Below are positions 42,707-51,586 of a stretch of 64,000 bases of DNA, piece by piece. Made by a program: the position numbers and the translations under genes. The stretch is from Thermithiobacillus plumbiphilus (GTDB lineage: Bacteria > Pseudomonadota > Gammaproteobacteria > Acidithiobacillales > Thermithiobacillaceae), in the NCBI RefSeq assembly GCF_038070005.1, contig NZ_JBBPCO010000004.1, positions 62,001 through 126,000 of the forward strand. The letters are read 5' to 3'. Positions within the stretch are counted from its first letter, which is position 1. Each line of letters begins with the position of its first letter. Below the pieces are notes generated by a model. That model was not told the DNA's origin, did not search any database, and saw only the letters and a program-made list of their open reading frames with translations.

Positions 42707-44890
42707 TCATGCGGGCTCCTCGGGGTCGTTCAGGTCGTCTTGGTAAACCCACACCTCGGGGTTCTCGACCGGCAATGCGGCCCCCGATTGCGGGCATTTG
42801 AAGTGGGTGGGCAGCACCGGCAGTTCGCGCAGCGATACTTCGCCCGTGTCTGGATCGGGCTCGCCTAGACCCAAGCGCAGCACCATTGCCTCGACGCACA
42901 GGTAGCCGAACTTGGTGCGGGCGGGCGGCAGGCTGTAGTCCTGCGCGTTGCGGAAGTACTTGATATAGCCCTGGGTCGAGAGCGCGGAGAGGCGCTCGCG
43001 GATGGTGCGCTCGCCGCCGAGCCCCGCCTTGCCCTCGAAGCTTTCCGCGAACTGGTTCGCGGTGTAGCAGCGCCCGTGGGCCGCCTCGTCGAACAGGATC
43101 TGCAGGATGGCGTCGCGCTTGCGCCGGCGCTCGGCATCGAGGCGCTCGCCGTAGTCCTTCATCACCAGCCGCTCGTTGGCATCGACCTCCCGCCACTCGC
43201 CGCGGATCTTGTCCACGTGCATCGAGGGGATGGCCGCGCCGTTGCGCAGCTCGAAGATCAGCTGGCGCGTGGTGCGCGTCTCGTCCGGGCGAAACAGCAA
43301 CATGCCGGTGGTGTAGTAGCCGCGCAGACTCCCGGCCCCGGCCAGGGCCTGGAACGGGTCCTCCTCGAACTGCTTCTTGCCGAGCTTCTTTGTGTGGTGG
43401 GCCAGCACGACGCCGGCGTCCGGGTTCACCGCATCGCGCAGGCGCTCCACCCGCTGCGACAGGAAGAACAGCATCGCGGCGTTGTCGTTCTCGCCGCCGG
43501 ACTCCCCGCCGTCGAAGACGTTGCGAATGGGGTCGATGGCGATGATGTCCGGCAGTTCGTCGCCAAATGCCTGCTTGATCGCGGGGATCACCTGGGCCAA
43601 GCCAGTGTCGTCCAGGATCAGCCGCAGCTGCGGCGTGGCGACGAAGTTGACGCGCGCCGCCCCGATACGGCTGGGTGGGAGGCGGATCTCCTTCACGCGC
43701 TCGCGCAGGTAGTGGTACTGCACCTCGGCCTGCAGGTAGAACACCCGCAGAGGGCGCGGCGGTGTCATGGCGAGGAAGGTGGCGCCCGCCGCCATGTGCG
43801 TGAGCCACGCGAGCAGAAAGTCGCTCTTGCCGACCTTGGGTGCTCCACCGAACACCAGCAGTCCGCCGGGCGTGAGCACGCGCGGTGCGACGAGGTCGGG
43901 TGGCAACGGCGAGTCGTCGTCGAGCAGCGTGCCCAGAGTGAAGGTCGGCAGTGCCGGCGCCGCCGCCTTGACGTTCCTGCGCTCGCCCTCACGAATGAAG
44001 GCGGCGCAGTCGAATCCCTCGGCCACGGCATCGGCCGCGTCCCATTTGTCCGGTTTGTCGGTCGGCGGAACGAGAATAACGACTGACGCCGCGCCCGCCG
44101 TCACGCAGGCGCGGGCAGCGTTCTCCGCGTAGTCCCAGCCGGGGGCGTCGCGATCCGGCCAGATCAGCACGTGCTTGCCCGCGAGCGGCGTCCAGTCGGT
44201 CTTGTCGATCGGCGCCCGCGCGCCGTTCATGGCCGTGGTCGCCGTGATGCCCGTCCCGATCAGGGCGCAAGCCGCCTTCTCGCCCTCGACCAGCACCACG
44301 TCGCGCGCCTCGGCCACGGCCGGCAGGTTGTAGAGCGGACGCGGGTCGGGGGCGCGCCACATGCGGGCGCGCACGTCCCAGGGGCGGTACTCCTTGCCGG
44401 TGGGCGGGTCGTAGCGGTAGACGCAGGCGATGAGCCGACCGTCCGCCGTGCGGTAATCCCACTTCGCGGTGTAGGGACCGAGCTCGTCGATCGGTGCGCT
44501 GCGGACATCCGATGGCTTCGCTCGGCCGATGGGCGGTGCGAGCCCGAGCCATCGGCGGATCTCGTCCGCGAGGCGGGGAAAGTCGTGCCGCGCGGAAAGG
44601 CCGCGCGAGCGCGCCCATAGATCGATGACGTCTCCGCCTTCGTCGGAGGCGAAGTCCTTCCACAAACCGCGCCGCTCGCCCTCGAGCTCGACCACCAGGC
44701 TCTTGCCCCGGTTGCCGTCGACGTCACCGACGTAGAACCTGCCGCCGCGGATGCGGCCCTGCGGGAACAGGTAGAGCAGCACGGCCTCCAGGCGGTCGAG
44801 CAGGCCCCGGCGCAACGCCTCGGTGTCGGAGGGCGTCTCGCCATGCTGTTCGGGGGCGTCGTTGTAATCGAGCCAAATGACGTCTGCCAT
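42707..44890 (-). CDS. Phage primase-helicase (Toprim plus RecA-like ATPase)
   Basis: A 727-residue protein. The N-terminal part has DFASDEGGDVIDLWARSRGL and a Toprim-like VVLVEGEKAACALIG with IWPDRDAPGWDYAENAARAC, fitting a primase. The middle is a RepA/AAA_25 ATPase (FGGAPKVGKSDFLLAWLTH near residue 350, IIAIDPIRNVFDGG, VVLAHHTKK). The C-terminal region looks like a winged helix (FAESFEGKAGLGGERTIRER). It drives phage replication. The start overlaps the nuclease stop as TGATG. Its C terminus reaches the hairpin cluster. Confidence 0.88.
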   Translation of the reverse strand: MADVIWLDYNDAPEQHGETPSDTEALRRGLLDRLEAVLLYLFPQGRIRGGRFYVGDVDGNRGKSLVVELEGERRGLWKDFASDEGGDVIDLWARSRGLSARHDFPRLADEIRRWLGLAPPIGRAKPSDVRSAPIDELGPYTAKWDYRTADGRLIACVYRYDPPTGKEYRPWDVRARMWRAPDPRPLYNLPAVAEARDVVLVEGEKAACALIGTGITATTAMNGARAPIDKTDWTPLAGKHVLIWPDRDAPGWDYAENAARACVTAGAASVVILVPPTDKPDKWDAADAVAEGFDCAAFIREGERRNVKAAAPALPTFTLGTLLDDDSPLPPDLVAPRVLTPGGLLVFGGAPKVGKSDFLLAWLTHMAAGATFLAMTPPRPLRVFYLQAEVQYHYLRERVKEIRLPPSRIGAARVNFVATPQLRLILDDTGLAQVIPAIKQAFGDELPDIIAIDPIRNVFDGGESGGENDNAAMLFFLSQRVERLRDAVNPDAGVVLAHHTKKLGKKQFEEDPFQALAGAGSLRGYYTTGMLLFRPDETRTTRQLIFELRNGAAIPSMHVDKIRGEWREVDANERLVMKDYGERLDAERRRKRDAILQILFDEAAHGRCYTANQFAESFEGKAGLGGERTIRERLSALSTQGYIKYFRNAQDYSLPPARTKFGYLCVEAMVLRLGLGEPDPDTGEVSLRELPVLPTHFKCPQSGAALPVENPEVWVYQDDLNDPEEPA

Positions 44891-45657
44891 CAAGCCGGTC
44901 TCCAGCAGCGGTCCTGCCAGGGACACGACTTGCACTCGAAGTGGGTCGGCGTGGTGGCGTGCCGGGGCAGCAGCTCGCCGGCCTCGGTGGCGGTGATGAC
45001 CCGCACGGCCCGGTCCGACATGCGCTGCGCGAGCCCGCCGTCGAACGGCACGAGCTCGAACCAGATCTCCTCGCTGTCCTTGTTGATGGCGGTGAACAGC
45101 GCGGGATTGCTCGCGATGCCCGGCACGGTGCCTTCCATGTACGCTTGGTAGACGGCGAGCTGGGCGGCATAGATCGGCTTGGCGCGGGCCACGCCCTGCT
45201 TGACGGTCTCGCGCCAGGACTTGTCGTTCATCGTCTTGCACTCCCACAGCGCGGGCCAACGCATGGAGAAGTCGAGCTCGATGTCGGCGGGGCCGGCGGC
45301 GAGGATGCCGTCGACGTGCCCCTGGATACGCCCGCCGGCGACGGAAAAACCGAACTGCCCGCCGTCGGCCTTGCGCGTGTAGAGCTCGAAGCCGGCCAGG
45401 CGCAGCCAGCGGATCGCCAGATCCTCCAGGACATGGCCGACCTCGAACACCCGCAGCACCCGCCCGGGCAGATCGCGGCCGGGATCGACCGGCGCCTGGG
45501 CGTACTCGTACTGCAGGGCGCGCTCGCAGGCGACGCCGAGCCGCGAGGCACCGAGGTAGGTTCGGGATGCCTGTGCTGCCCGTTCACGCGCCAGCGCTTC
45601 GTCGATAACGGCGTTGACGCGCTCGTGGAGCTTGGTGCGGTGGTTGTAATCGAGCAT
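44890..45657 (-). CDS. PD-(D/E)XK family exonuclease-like protein
   Basis: A 255-residue protein with the Cas4/RecB-like core: YLGASRLGVACERALQYEYA, then GHVDGILAAGPADIELDF, the ALWECKTMNDKSW catalytic part (ExK), and a C-terminal FECKSCPWQDRCW that could bind a cluster or zinc with the earlier cysteine. It probably acts as the phage 5'-3' exonuclease together with the Sak4-type annealing ATPase. ATG 45657 (GAGGGGG 6 bases upstream) is preferred over GTG 45663. Confidence 0.85.
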   Translation of the reverse strand: MLDYNHRTKLHERVNAVIDEALARERAAQASRTYLGASRLGVACERALQYEYAQAPVDPGRDLPGRVLRVFEVGHVLEDLAIRWLRLAGFELYTRKADGGQFGFSVAGGRIQGHVDGILAAGPADIELDFSMRWPALWECKTMNDKSWRETVKQGVARAKPIYAAQLAVYQAYMEGTVPGIASNPALFTAINKDSEEIWFELVPFDGGLAQRMSDRAVRVITATEAGELLPRHATTPTHFECKSCPWQDRCWRPA

Positions 45658-45668
45658 GGCCACCCCCC

Positions 45669-46025
45669 TCAGAACGGCACGTCGTCGGGCGTGATCTCAC
45701 GCAGGTTGTCGAAGTAGGCGGTGAGCACCACGTCGACCAGTTGCAGGACCTCCTTGCGGCTGTAGGCCGACAGCGGCCGGTCCATGCCGATGGACGCCAC
45801 GTACTCGCCAAGGCTGGGCAGCACGGCCTCCATCGCGGCCTTCTCGTTATGGGTGGGATCGATCACGACGCCGCCTCCCGCCTTCAGTCGTTGCAGATGA
45901 ATGTCCTGGCAGTGCATGGAGCAGAAGCGCTTGAACAGGGGCTTGCCGTCCGGCGCACGCGGGCCGTTCCTCGGCGACAGCCAGCAGAAGCCGCGTCCCT
46001 CTCGTCCGCAGATCGCGCATATCAC
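45669..46025 (-). CDS. Zinc-binding phage protein, unknown (118 aa)
   Basis: Starts with GTG (overlapping the helicase stop as GTGA; GGAGG 6 bases upstream) and reads ICAICGREGRGFCWLSPRNG, FKRFCSMHCQDIHLQRLKAG. The CxxC and C..H/C pairs suggest a small zinc ribbon. The second half (MDRPLSAYSRKEVLQLVDVV) contains a conserved region seen in DUF6511-like phage proteins. It lies between helicase and nuclease and may help replication or recombination. Confidence 0.7.
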   Translation of the reverse strand: MICAICGREGRGFCWLSPRNGPRAPDGKPLFKRFCSMHCQDIHLQRLKAGGGVVIDPTHNEKAAMEAVLPSLGEYVASIGMDRPLSAYSRKEVLQLVDVVLTAYFDNLREITPDDVPF

Positions 46026-47698
46026 GCCGCCCTCCGGTGTTCGTCGTTGGCCGCCAGCACGAGGCGCTGGATGGACGACTTGTTGAACTGGAAGGCGAGC
46101 AGCGCCGAGGCCTGATAGCGCGTGAGCCCGAAGTCGGAACGCATGGCCTGCGGCAGGTAGCGCAGCTGCTTCTCGGTGGGCGGCTCGTTGAGCCAGCGGC
46201 GCGTCTTGTGGGCAGTGTCGAGGGACTCGTTCTCGTTCAACCAGTCGTCCGCGCAGGCCATGCAGACCGTGCGATCGCCCACCGCCAGCAGACGAGGCTG
46301 CAGATCCTTGCCACCGCCGACCGCGTGCCAGCGGCCGTTCAGGAAGAAGACGCCACCCCAGGCGCCGAAGCCAGTAGCCATCAAGGCGTCGTCGCAGCCG
46401 AAGAGATCGCACCAGCGGAAGTTGGAGCGCTTGAGCAGGTCGATCTCCGTCATGACGAAGTCGTCCATGGCTTCCGCCTGCTCGGCCGGATCAATGGTCC
46501 ACTCGAAGCCGCACAGCGGGCACTCGCGGCAGCCGAGCGGCACCGTCGCCTCGCAGGATGGACACTCCTTGGTGGGCGCCTCGCCCTGGTGCTGGTGGCC
46601 GTCCAGGTTGGCCTCCTGCTCCAGCGAGCCGTGCATGAGCGTCGCGGTGCCGAAGTCGAGCACGATGCAATCGGTCTTGACCACGCCGGGATGCTCGGCC
46701 GGATCGACGGTGCGAAGCCCCCGCCCGATCATCTGGGTGAGCGTCGACTTGTGGGAGCTGGGGCGCAGCAGCACCACGCAGGAGGTGGGCGTGTAGTCGT
46801 AACCCTCGGTCAGCACCGCCACGTTGACGACGACCTGTGCCTCGCCGGTCTCGTATTCGGCGAGCCGCACCTTGCGCTCGGCGTCCGACAACTCGCCGTG
46901 GATCAGCACGGCGCGGGTGCCGGCGGCGACGAAGGCGTCGGCCACGCACTGCGCGTGCGCCACGGTGGAGCAAAACACGATGGTCTTGCGGTCGCCGGCC
47001 TTCTCACGCCAGTGACGGATCACCGCGTCGGTGATCGGCGTCCTGTTGAGGATCGCCTCCACCTCGGTCATGTCGAAGTCGGTGGCGGTGCGGCGCACCT
47101 GGGCGAGCGCCGACTGCGCCCCGACGTCGATGACGAAGGTGCGCGGCGGAACCAGATGGCCGGCGGCGATGAGCTCGCCCAGGGTGATCTGGTCGGCCAC
47201 GTTGCTGAACACCTCGCGCAGCCCCTTGCCGTCGCTGCGCGCGGGCGTGGCGGTGGCGCCGAAGATCAGCGCCCTGGGGTTGCGCGACAGCACGCGATCG
47301 ATCACGCGCCGATAGGAGGGCGAGGCGGCGTGATGCGCCTCGTCGACCACCAACAGGTCGAGCGTGGGCATCGCATCGAGATGGCTGTCGCGCGAGAGCG
47401 TCTGCACCATCGCGAAGGTGGCGCGCCCGGCCCAGGACTTCTCTTTGGCATCGAACACCGAGGTGGTGAGGCCGGGATTGACCCAGCCGAACTTCTCCCG
47501 GTTCTGGGCGGTGAGCTCGTCGCGGTGCGCGAGGATGCAGGACTTGGCGTCGGGCTCCTCCAAAACGCCGCCGGCGACCGCCGACAGCATGATGGTCTTG
47601 CCCGAACCGGTCGGGCCGATGGCCAGGGTGTTGCCGTGCTGGTGCAGCGCCGCGAGCGAGCGCTCCACCAGCAGGGCCTGACGGGGACGAAGCATCAT
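46022..47698 (-). CDS. DEAD/DEAH-box (SF2) helicase
   Basis: A 558-residue protein: MLRPRQALLVERSLAALHQH, Walker A GPTGSGKT near residue 34, VVDEAHHAASPSYRRVI, TATPARSDG, and the C-terminal helicase motifs LTEGYDYTPTSCVVLLRPSS and QMIGRGLRT. A zinc-ribbon tail CPSCEATVPLGCRECPLC follows. It matches the phage replication helicase of similar genomes. ATG 47698 has AAGGGGG 9 bases upstream. It belongs to the replication module with the DUF669 and Sak4 proteins. Confidence 0.92.
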   Translation of the reverse strand: MMLRPRQALLVERSLAALHQHGNTLAIGPTGSGKTIMLSAVAGGVLEEPDAKSCILAHRDELTAQNREKFGWVNPGLTTSVFDAKEKSWAGRATFAMVQTLSRDSHLDAMPTLDLLVVDEAHHAASPSYRRVIDRVLSRNPRALIFGATATPARSDGKGLREVFSNVADQITLGELIAAGHLVPPRTFVIDVGAQSALAQVRRTATDFDMTEVEAILNRTPITDAVIRHWREKAGDRKTIVFCSTVAHAQCVADAFVAAGTRAVLIHGELSDAERKVRLAEYETGEAQVVVNVAVLTEGYDYTPTSCVVLLRPSSHKSTLTQMIGRGLRTVDPAEHPGVVKTDCIVLDFGTATLMHGSLEQEANLDGHQHQGEAPTKECPSCEATVPLGCRECPLCGFEWTIDPAEQAEAMDDFVMTEIDLLKRSNFRWCDLFGCDDALMATGFGAWGGVFFLNGRWHAVGGGKDLQPRLLAVGDRTVCMACADDWLNENESLDTAHKTRRWLNEPPTEKQLRYLPQAMRSDFGLTRYQASALLAFQFNKSSIQRLVLAANDEHRRAA

Positions 47699-47712
47699 GC
47701 CGGCAGTCCCCC

Positions 47713-48309
47713 TTACTGCGCCCAGCTCGGACGGCCCGTGACCGGAGCGCGACCCGTGGCTTGGGCATAGGCGTTGGGCGTGGTGGCCGAAGGCGCCGGC
47801 GCACGCGGTGCCCCCATCAGCGCGGCGTATTCCTTGTGATCCGGCTGGATCGCCTGCTTGATGACAGCCTTGTCCTGGCCGTTCTGGTCCTTCTCCCAAT
47901 CGACCTTGCCGAGGAACTCAATGCCGTCGAGGTCGGCGAACCCGGCGATGCGCCGCGCGTTCTGGGCCTGGGGGCTGGCGTCGCCCGGATGGACACCGCG
48001 CGCGGAGTTCAGGATCGCCTTGACGAAGGCGCGGCCCATGTTGGCCCACTCGGGACCCTTGGGGCTGTAGAGACCGATCAGCGACCACAGCTTGCGGCGG
48101 GCGTACTCACCCTCCATCACGACGAACTCGCAGTTCAGATACACCGAGCCGGTGTTGTCGTTGCGGGTCGCGTAGCCGCCGGTCCAACCTTGGCTCGCAT
48201 CGTCGAAGCCGCCCGGGCGGATGGTCATGCGCACGCGCACCAGCGCGCCTTTGGGGATCAGGTCGAACGAGGACTGCTCGTTGGCATCGTTGAAATCGAA
48301 ATAGCTCAT
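47713..48309 (-). CDS. DUF669 protein (phage SSB-like)
   Basis: A 198-residue protein starting MSYFDFNDANEQSSFDLIPK with the DUF669 pattern GALVRVRMTIRPGG, YLNCEFVVMEGEYARRKLW and FLGKVDWEKDQNGQDKAVI. DUF669 proteins are thought to bind single-stranded DNA and nearly always accompany Sak4-type ATPases, as here. AAGGAG lies 8 bases before the ATG. Cytoplasmic, part of the phage recombination set. Confidence 0.9.
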   Translation of the reverse strand: MSYFDFNDANEQSSFDLIPKGALVRVRMTIRPGGFDDASQGWTGGYATRNDNTGSVYLNCEFVVMEGEYARRKLWSLIGLYSPKGPEWANMGRAFVKAILNSARGVHPGDASPQAQNARRIAGFADLDGIEFLGKVDWEKDQNGQDKAVIKQAIQPDHKEYAALMGAPRAPAPSATTPNAYAQATGRAPVTGRPSWAQ

Positions 48310-48321
48310 GGTCGTAGCTCC

Positions 48322-49179
48322 TTATTGCTGTACGGGTTCGGAAGGCGCGGGGCGGACGAAGTCGAGGCGTTCGAGGGCGGGGCGGGCGGGGCCGGCGATC
48401 TTGGCCATCAGCCGGCCGAGGTGCGGCTCCTCGATCTGGTCGAGGCGGCCGGAGCGGTCCTTGGCGGGGTAGCCCCAGGGGTTGAGCGTGTGGCAGACGA
48501 AGGCGCGGTAGGCGGTGCCGTCGTCGGCCTTGAGCTCGGCCAGCGTCACCACCTCGTCGACGATGCCCGGTAGCTCGAGCCCGGTCTTGGAGCCGTCGAT
48601 CTGCAGCTGGAAGACGCGGCGATTGAAGTCGTCGAGACGTTCGTCGAGGATGCCGACGAACCACACGTTCTTGCCGCGGGTGTGCTGCAGGTGGGTGAGC
48701 CAGGCGATCATCTCCTGGCCCATCAGGCCGTAGGCACCGCGGGTGTCCGGCTTGCCGGTCTTCTCCGAGTAGGCCTGCGGCTGCCCCTTGCACCACTGCA
48801 GGCACAGACGCCCGGCGACAGTGATCGAGTCGACGAACACGGTCTCGTACTTGTCGAGCACGGTCGGGTCGCCGAAGCGCGCGCAGACGGCATCGAAGTG
48901 GGCCTGACTGAAAGGCTGGTCCTCACGCAGCGCCGGGTTCGGCCCGCCGATGAACACCGCGAAGTCGCGGCACTCCTGCCAGGTGCGCGGGCGGATGGTG
49001 TCGCCCGCCCACCCCTCGACGGCGAGGTCGCCCGCCTCGAGGTCGAAGAACAGGGTGGCCTCGGGCGCCAGGGTCCAGAGCTGCGAGGTCTTGCCGATGC
49101 CGCTCTTGCCGACCAGCACGCCTTTCACGCCGCGCTTCTCGGCCAGGCGCTGGTCGGCGGAGATGATGGGAAGGCTCAT
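48322..49179 (-). CDS. Sak4-type RecA-like recombination ATPase
   Basis: A 285-residue protein with GVKGVLVGKSGIGKTSQLW (Walker A), TLFFDLEAGDLAVEGW, TVFVDSITVAGRLCLQW and VWFVGILDERLDDFNRRVF. The motif order and size fit the Sak4 group of single-strand annealing ATPases. It would pair with the DUF669 SSB-like protein and the nearby nuclease for phage recombination. ATGA overlap with the gene before it. Confidence 0.85.
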   Translation of the reverse strand: MSLPIISADQRLAEKRGVKGVLVGKSGIGKTSQLWTLAPEATLFFDLEAGDLAVEGWAGDTIRPRTWQECRDFAVFIGGPNPALREDQPFSQAHFDAVCARFGDPTVLDKYETVFVDSITVAGRLCLQWCKGQPQAYSEKTGKPDTRGAYGLMGQEMIAWLTHLQHTRGKNVWFVGILDERLDDFNRRVFQLQIDGSKTGLELPGIVDEVVTLAELKADDGTAYRAFVCHTLNPWGYPAKDRSGRLDQIEEPHLGRLMAKIAGPARPALERLDFVRPAPSEPVQQ

Positions 49180-49457
49180 GAGCGACCCTCCTTGTCGGCG
49201 AAGGCGTCTCCGATCCGGTGCGCGCCCAGTGCGCCGTGTTTGCGGGCGAGGTCGTAGAGCTCCCGCAAGGCGTTCATGCGGCGACTGATGGGCCGGACCT
49301 CGTTTTCGAGGGCGATGACGGCGAAGGCGATCTGGTCCAGAGTGGCGTCTTCGATGGCCACGTCGGCGCCATTCGTCTCGATCCGTTCCGGCAGGGACTC
49401 CAGCAGATAGGGGTGCTGCTTTTTCAGCTTGTCGAGCAAAGTGCGGTTCTTGAACAT
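49176..49457 (-). CDS. Small phage protein, 93 aa, unknown
   Basis: A helical protein (FKNRTLLDKLKKQHPYLLES, LDQIAFAVIALENEVRPISR) that sits just before the Sak4 gene. It is similar in character to other small early phage proteins; no motif recognised. Overlaps the following gene by four bases, so coupled with it. Confidence 0.6.
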   Translation of the reverse strand: MFKNRTLLDKLKKQHPYLLESLPERIETNGADVAIEDATLDQIAFAVIALENEVRPISRRMNALRELYDLARKHGALGAHRIGDAFADKEGRS

Positions 49458-49462
49458 GACGG

Positions 49463-49933
49463 TCACTCCTCCAGCAGGGCGAGACGGAATCCGGGCTTGC
49501 CGGTCTTGAGGGTGCGGGCGGGGGCGAAGGCGCTCTTCAGCGACTCGGGCCAGGCGTTGAACTTGGTCTCGGAGACGCGGTAGGCGGTCTCGACGTACTC
49601 GGCGGGGTCCTCTCCGCCCTCGGCGATGCGGCGCACGATCTCGGCGAGCCGCTGCTGATCCCACTCGACCCGCTTGGGGAGGTCGGCGGTGACGCGCACG
49701 CGGCCGTCGTCGAAATGCACGACACCGGTATCCTTGCCGGCGGCCAGGCGCAGGGCGTGCGCGCGATCGGCGTACTTCAGCTCCAGCGCGCGTTCGAGGT
49801 GCTCGACGATGGCCTTGGCGGCCGAGAGCAGATCGGCGGCGTCGTTCTTCAGCTGGAACAGCGCATCGCTTTGCAGCGCGGCGAGCTCGCCGGCCGGCGT
49901 GGCGAGAACCTGGTCTGGGGTGAGGCGGCTCAT
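49463..49933 (-). CDS. Phage early protein, 156 aa, unknown
   Basis: The first half has LAALQSDALFQLKNDAADLL and SAAKAIVEHLERALELKYAD; the second has VRVTADLPKRVEWDQQRLAE and ETAYRVSETKFNAWPESLKS. The latter is a recurring phage pattern seen in small proteins near recombination genes. Helical and acidic. ATGA overlap with the HTH gene before it. Confidence 0.65.
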   Translation of the reverse strand: MSRLTPDQVLATPAGELAALQSDALFQLKNDAADLLSAAKAIVEHLERALELKYADRAHALRLAAGKDTGVVHFDDGRVRVTADLPKRVEWDQQRLAEIVRRIAEGGEDPAEYVETAYRVSETKFNAWPESLKSAFAPARTLKTGKPGFRLALLEE

Positions 49934-50142
49934 GCCACACCTCCCGCGCCGACGCGCTCGGAGGTGCTCTTGCGCAGGCACTCCGCCTCGTAGGACTCGA
50001 CGTCCTCGACGCGGTAGAGCACGCGCCCCTGGATCTTGAGAAAGACCGGCCCGATTCCTTCGGAGCGCCAGCGTTCCAAGGTGGCTTCGCTGACGCCCCA
50101 ACGGTCGGCCAGTTGGCGTTGGTTGAGGTGTTTGATACTCAC
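49930..50142 (-). CDS. AlpA/MerR-like helix-turn-helix protein
   Basis: A 70-residue protein with HLNQRQLADRWGVSEATLER, then WRSEGIGPVFLKIQGRVLYR and VEDVESYEAE. This is the single-domain excisionase/AlpA-type HTH layout, probably an early regulator. Start GTG with AAGGAG 6 bases upstream. It is the first gene of the leftward replication operon and sits downstream of the GGGCAAA motif array, which it may bind. Confidence 0.85.
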   Translation of the reverse strand: MSIKHLNQRQLADRWGVSEATLERWRSEGIGPVFLKIQGRVLYRVEDVESYEAECLRKSTSERVGAGGVA

Positions 50143-50199
50143 GATTCGCTCCTTACGGGTTGTTGCGGAAACGTGAGGTCATTCTGGGTTTCAGGGGGT

Positions 50200-50251
50200 G
50201 GGCAAACCGGCGGGCAAAGCGGGCAGGATGGGCGGGCAAATCGTGCAAATC
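50200..50251. promoter_or_regulatory. Direct-repeat array upstream of the replication operon
   Basis: Plus-strand copies GGGCAAACC (50200-50208), GGGCAAAGC (50212-50220), GGGCAAATC (50234-50242) and GTGCAAATC (50243-50251). They share G(G/T)GCAAANC with the array at 41030-41065. A 7-bp hairpin CGGCTCT-TCGC-AGAGCCG lies at 50251-50268. The array lies between the terminator and the first gene of the leftward operon, so it likely binds a controlling regulator. Confidence 0.55.
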
Positions 50252-50270
50252 GGCTCTTCGCAGAGCCGGA

Positions 50271-50304
50271 AAAGAAAAAGGCCCGGAGTGGTTGGCTCCG
50301 GGCC
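50271..50304 (-). terminator. Intrinsic terminator after the DUF2188 gene
   Basis: On the minus strand GGCCCGGAG, a seven-base loop, CTCCGGGCC and then TTTTTCTTT. A strong nine-bp GC stem with a T-run; it ends the operon of the DUF2188 gene and the two unknown proteins and separates it from the replication operon. Confidence 0.85.
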
Positions 50305-50331
50305 CTTATCGGGGGTGGAAATGCGGGGTGG

Positions 50332-50556
50332 TCAGCCGGGAGGCGGGAACGGATCTTTGCCGTAGCTGTTGCGCTCGCGGATCTTCCCGTCCTCGCCCTG
50401 GATCAGCACCTCGCTGCCCTGGTTGCGCGCGATGTCGCGTGCGCGCTCGAAGGCTTCCTGTTGCGTATCGTGTACGGAGGTCAGGCGGTCGTTGCCTTCC
50501 CCCCGGACACCCCACTTGTCGCCGTTGCGGACGACCCACTGGTTCTTACCACTCAT
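50332..50556 (-). CDS. DUF2188 domain protein
   Basis: A 74-residue protein: NQWVVRNGDKWGVRGEGNDR, then TQQEAFERARDIARNQGSEV and LIQGEDGKIRERNSYGKDPF. This is the DUF2188 pattern, a small beta-alpha-beta protein of unknown role. ATG 50556 has GAGGTG 6 bases upstream. An ATG at 50622 (TGATG overlap with the previous gene) would add 22 residues, but its Shine-Dalgarno is only two bases away. Followed by a strong terminator. Confidence 0.85.
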   Translation of the reverse strand: MSGKNQWVVRNGDKWGVRGEGNDRLTSVHDTQQEAFERARDIARNQGSEVLIQGEDGKIRERNSYGKDPFPPPG

Positions 50557-50621
50557 GTCATTCACCTCATCGAGATCGAAGTTGAACTGCCGGATGAAAG
50601 GATTGCGCTTCGTTGGGGGCA

Positions 50622-51578
50622 TCACCTCCTTTGGTCGTTGACGAATTCGGGTTTCAGCCAATAGTGACCGTCGTTGTCGTGGGCGACGAAGGTGCGGTAG
50701 ACGGCCTTGTGCCGCTTGCAGATGTCCGCGCCCTTGCACTTGTCGACATCGATTTCCAAGGCGTCGGCGATGGTGCGTTTATGGACGGGATCGCCGCCGC
50801 CCTGCGCGAGTACCGAAAGAAAGCCGTAGACCTGGGGCGACAGTGCGTGCCGCTCTCCGTCGATCAGTGCGATGCGGCCGGAGTGCATGAGCCGCAGGGA
50901 GGTTTCCGAATCCCGTTCGCCGATCCCGGCGGAGCCGTCGAGGTATGCGTCGAGATTCTCTATGACGAAGCCGGCCTTGCGGAGATGCGCCATGGCACGC
51001 AGCGGAACGACGAGATGGCCGGCGGCCTGGATCGCTTGAGGGACGTCAGGCGTGGTAGTGATCAGGACGCCGCAGCCGGGTGCGCAGGCGGTGCGCAAAC
51101 GAGCTTCGATGATGGGCGTCAAGGCCGGGTCGCTCAGCCTCCGACCGAAGAAGATAGTGCGCCGCTTTCGTCGATGTTCGATCTCGCCCAGGCGCCACAG
51201 CGCTGTCGGAACCATCTCTTCATGTTGATACCGTCCCGCAAGGCCCAGGGCCGAGGCGAGCCAGCGGACGATGCGCGTGATGTCCACCCTGAGCCGTGTC
51301 ACTTGATCACTGGCCAGATCCACCCAGCCGCAGTCCGTGCAGTACCCCTGGCGGCTTACTTGCTCGAAGCGAATCCCCTCCAGATCGCCCATTCCGCACC
51401 AGGGACAGAGGATGCTCGATCCGACACCGTCGCCCGCCCCGAGGGCGCCGAGATCGAGGAGATGCCGATAGGCATCCATTTGTCCGGAATACCGGGCGGC
51501 ATCCGGATGGAGGCTTCCCTCGGATTCCTCGACGAGCCCGCAGAGCAGGCCGAAGGCGATGTCGTTGCGTGCTTGCAC
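50622..51578 (-). CDS. Zinc-ribbon protein with C-terminal HTH-like region, unknown
   Basis: A 318-residue protein. Near residue 58 it has CPWCGMGD and about 25 residues later CTDCGWVD, a zinc ribbon. The middle has RIVRWLASALGLAGRYQHEE and LWRLGEIEHRRKRRTIFFGR. The C-terminal third (YGFLSVLAQGGGDPVHKRTI, ADALEIDVDKC) looks like a winged helix. GTG start near the stop of the preceding gene. Genes of this kind sit beside the 407-residue partner in prophage control regions; function unknown. Confidence 0.6.
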   Translation of the reverse strand: MQARNDIAFGLLCGLVEESEGSLHPDAARYSGQMDAYRHLLDLGALGAGDGVGSSILCPWCGMGDLEGIRFEQVSRQGYCTDCGWVDLASDQVTRLRVDITRIVRWLASALGLAGRYQHEEMVPTALWRLGEIEHRRKRRTIFFGRRLSDPALTPIIEARLRTACAPGCGVLITTTPDVPQAIQAAGHLVVPLRAMAHLRKAGFVIENLDAYLDGSAGIGERDSETSLRLMHSGRIALIDGERHALSPQVYGFLSVLAQGGGDPVHKRTIADALEIDVDKCKGADICKRHKAVYRTFVAHDNDGHYWLKPEFVNDQRR

Positions 51579-51586
51579 GGCGGCTT

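Noticed and set aside
41931-43808. 625-residue frame running from inside the primase-helicase gene to the resolvase
   Set aside because: The upstream part is a shadow of the primase-helicase gene; only the C-terminal resolvase part is real.
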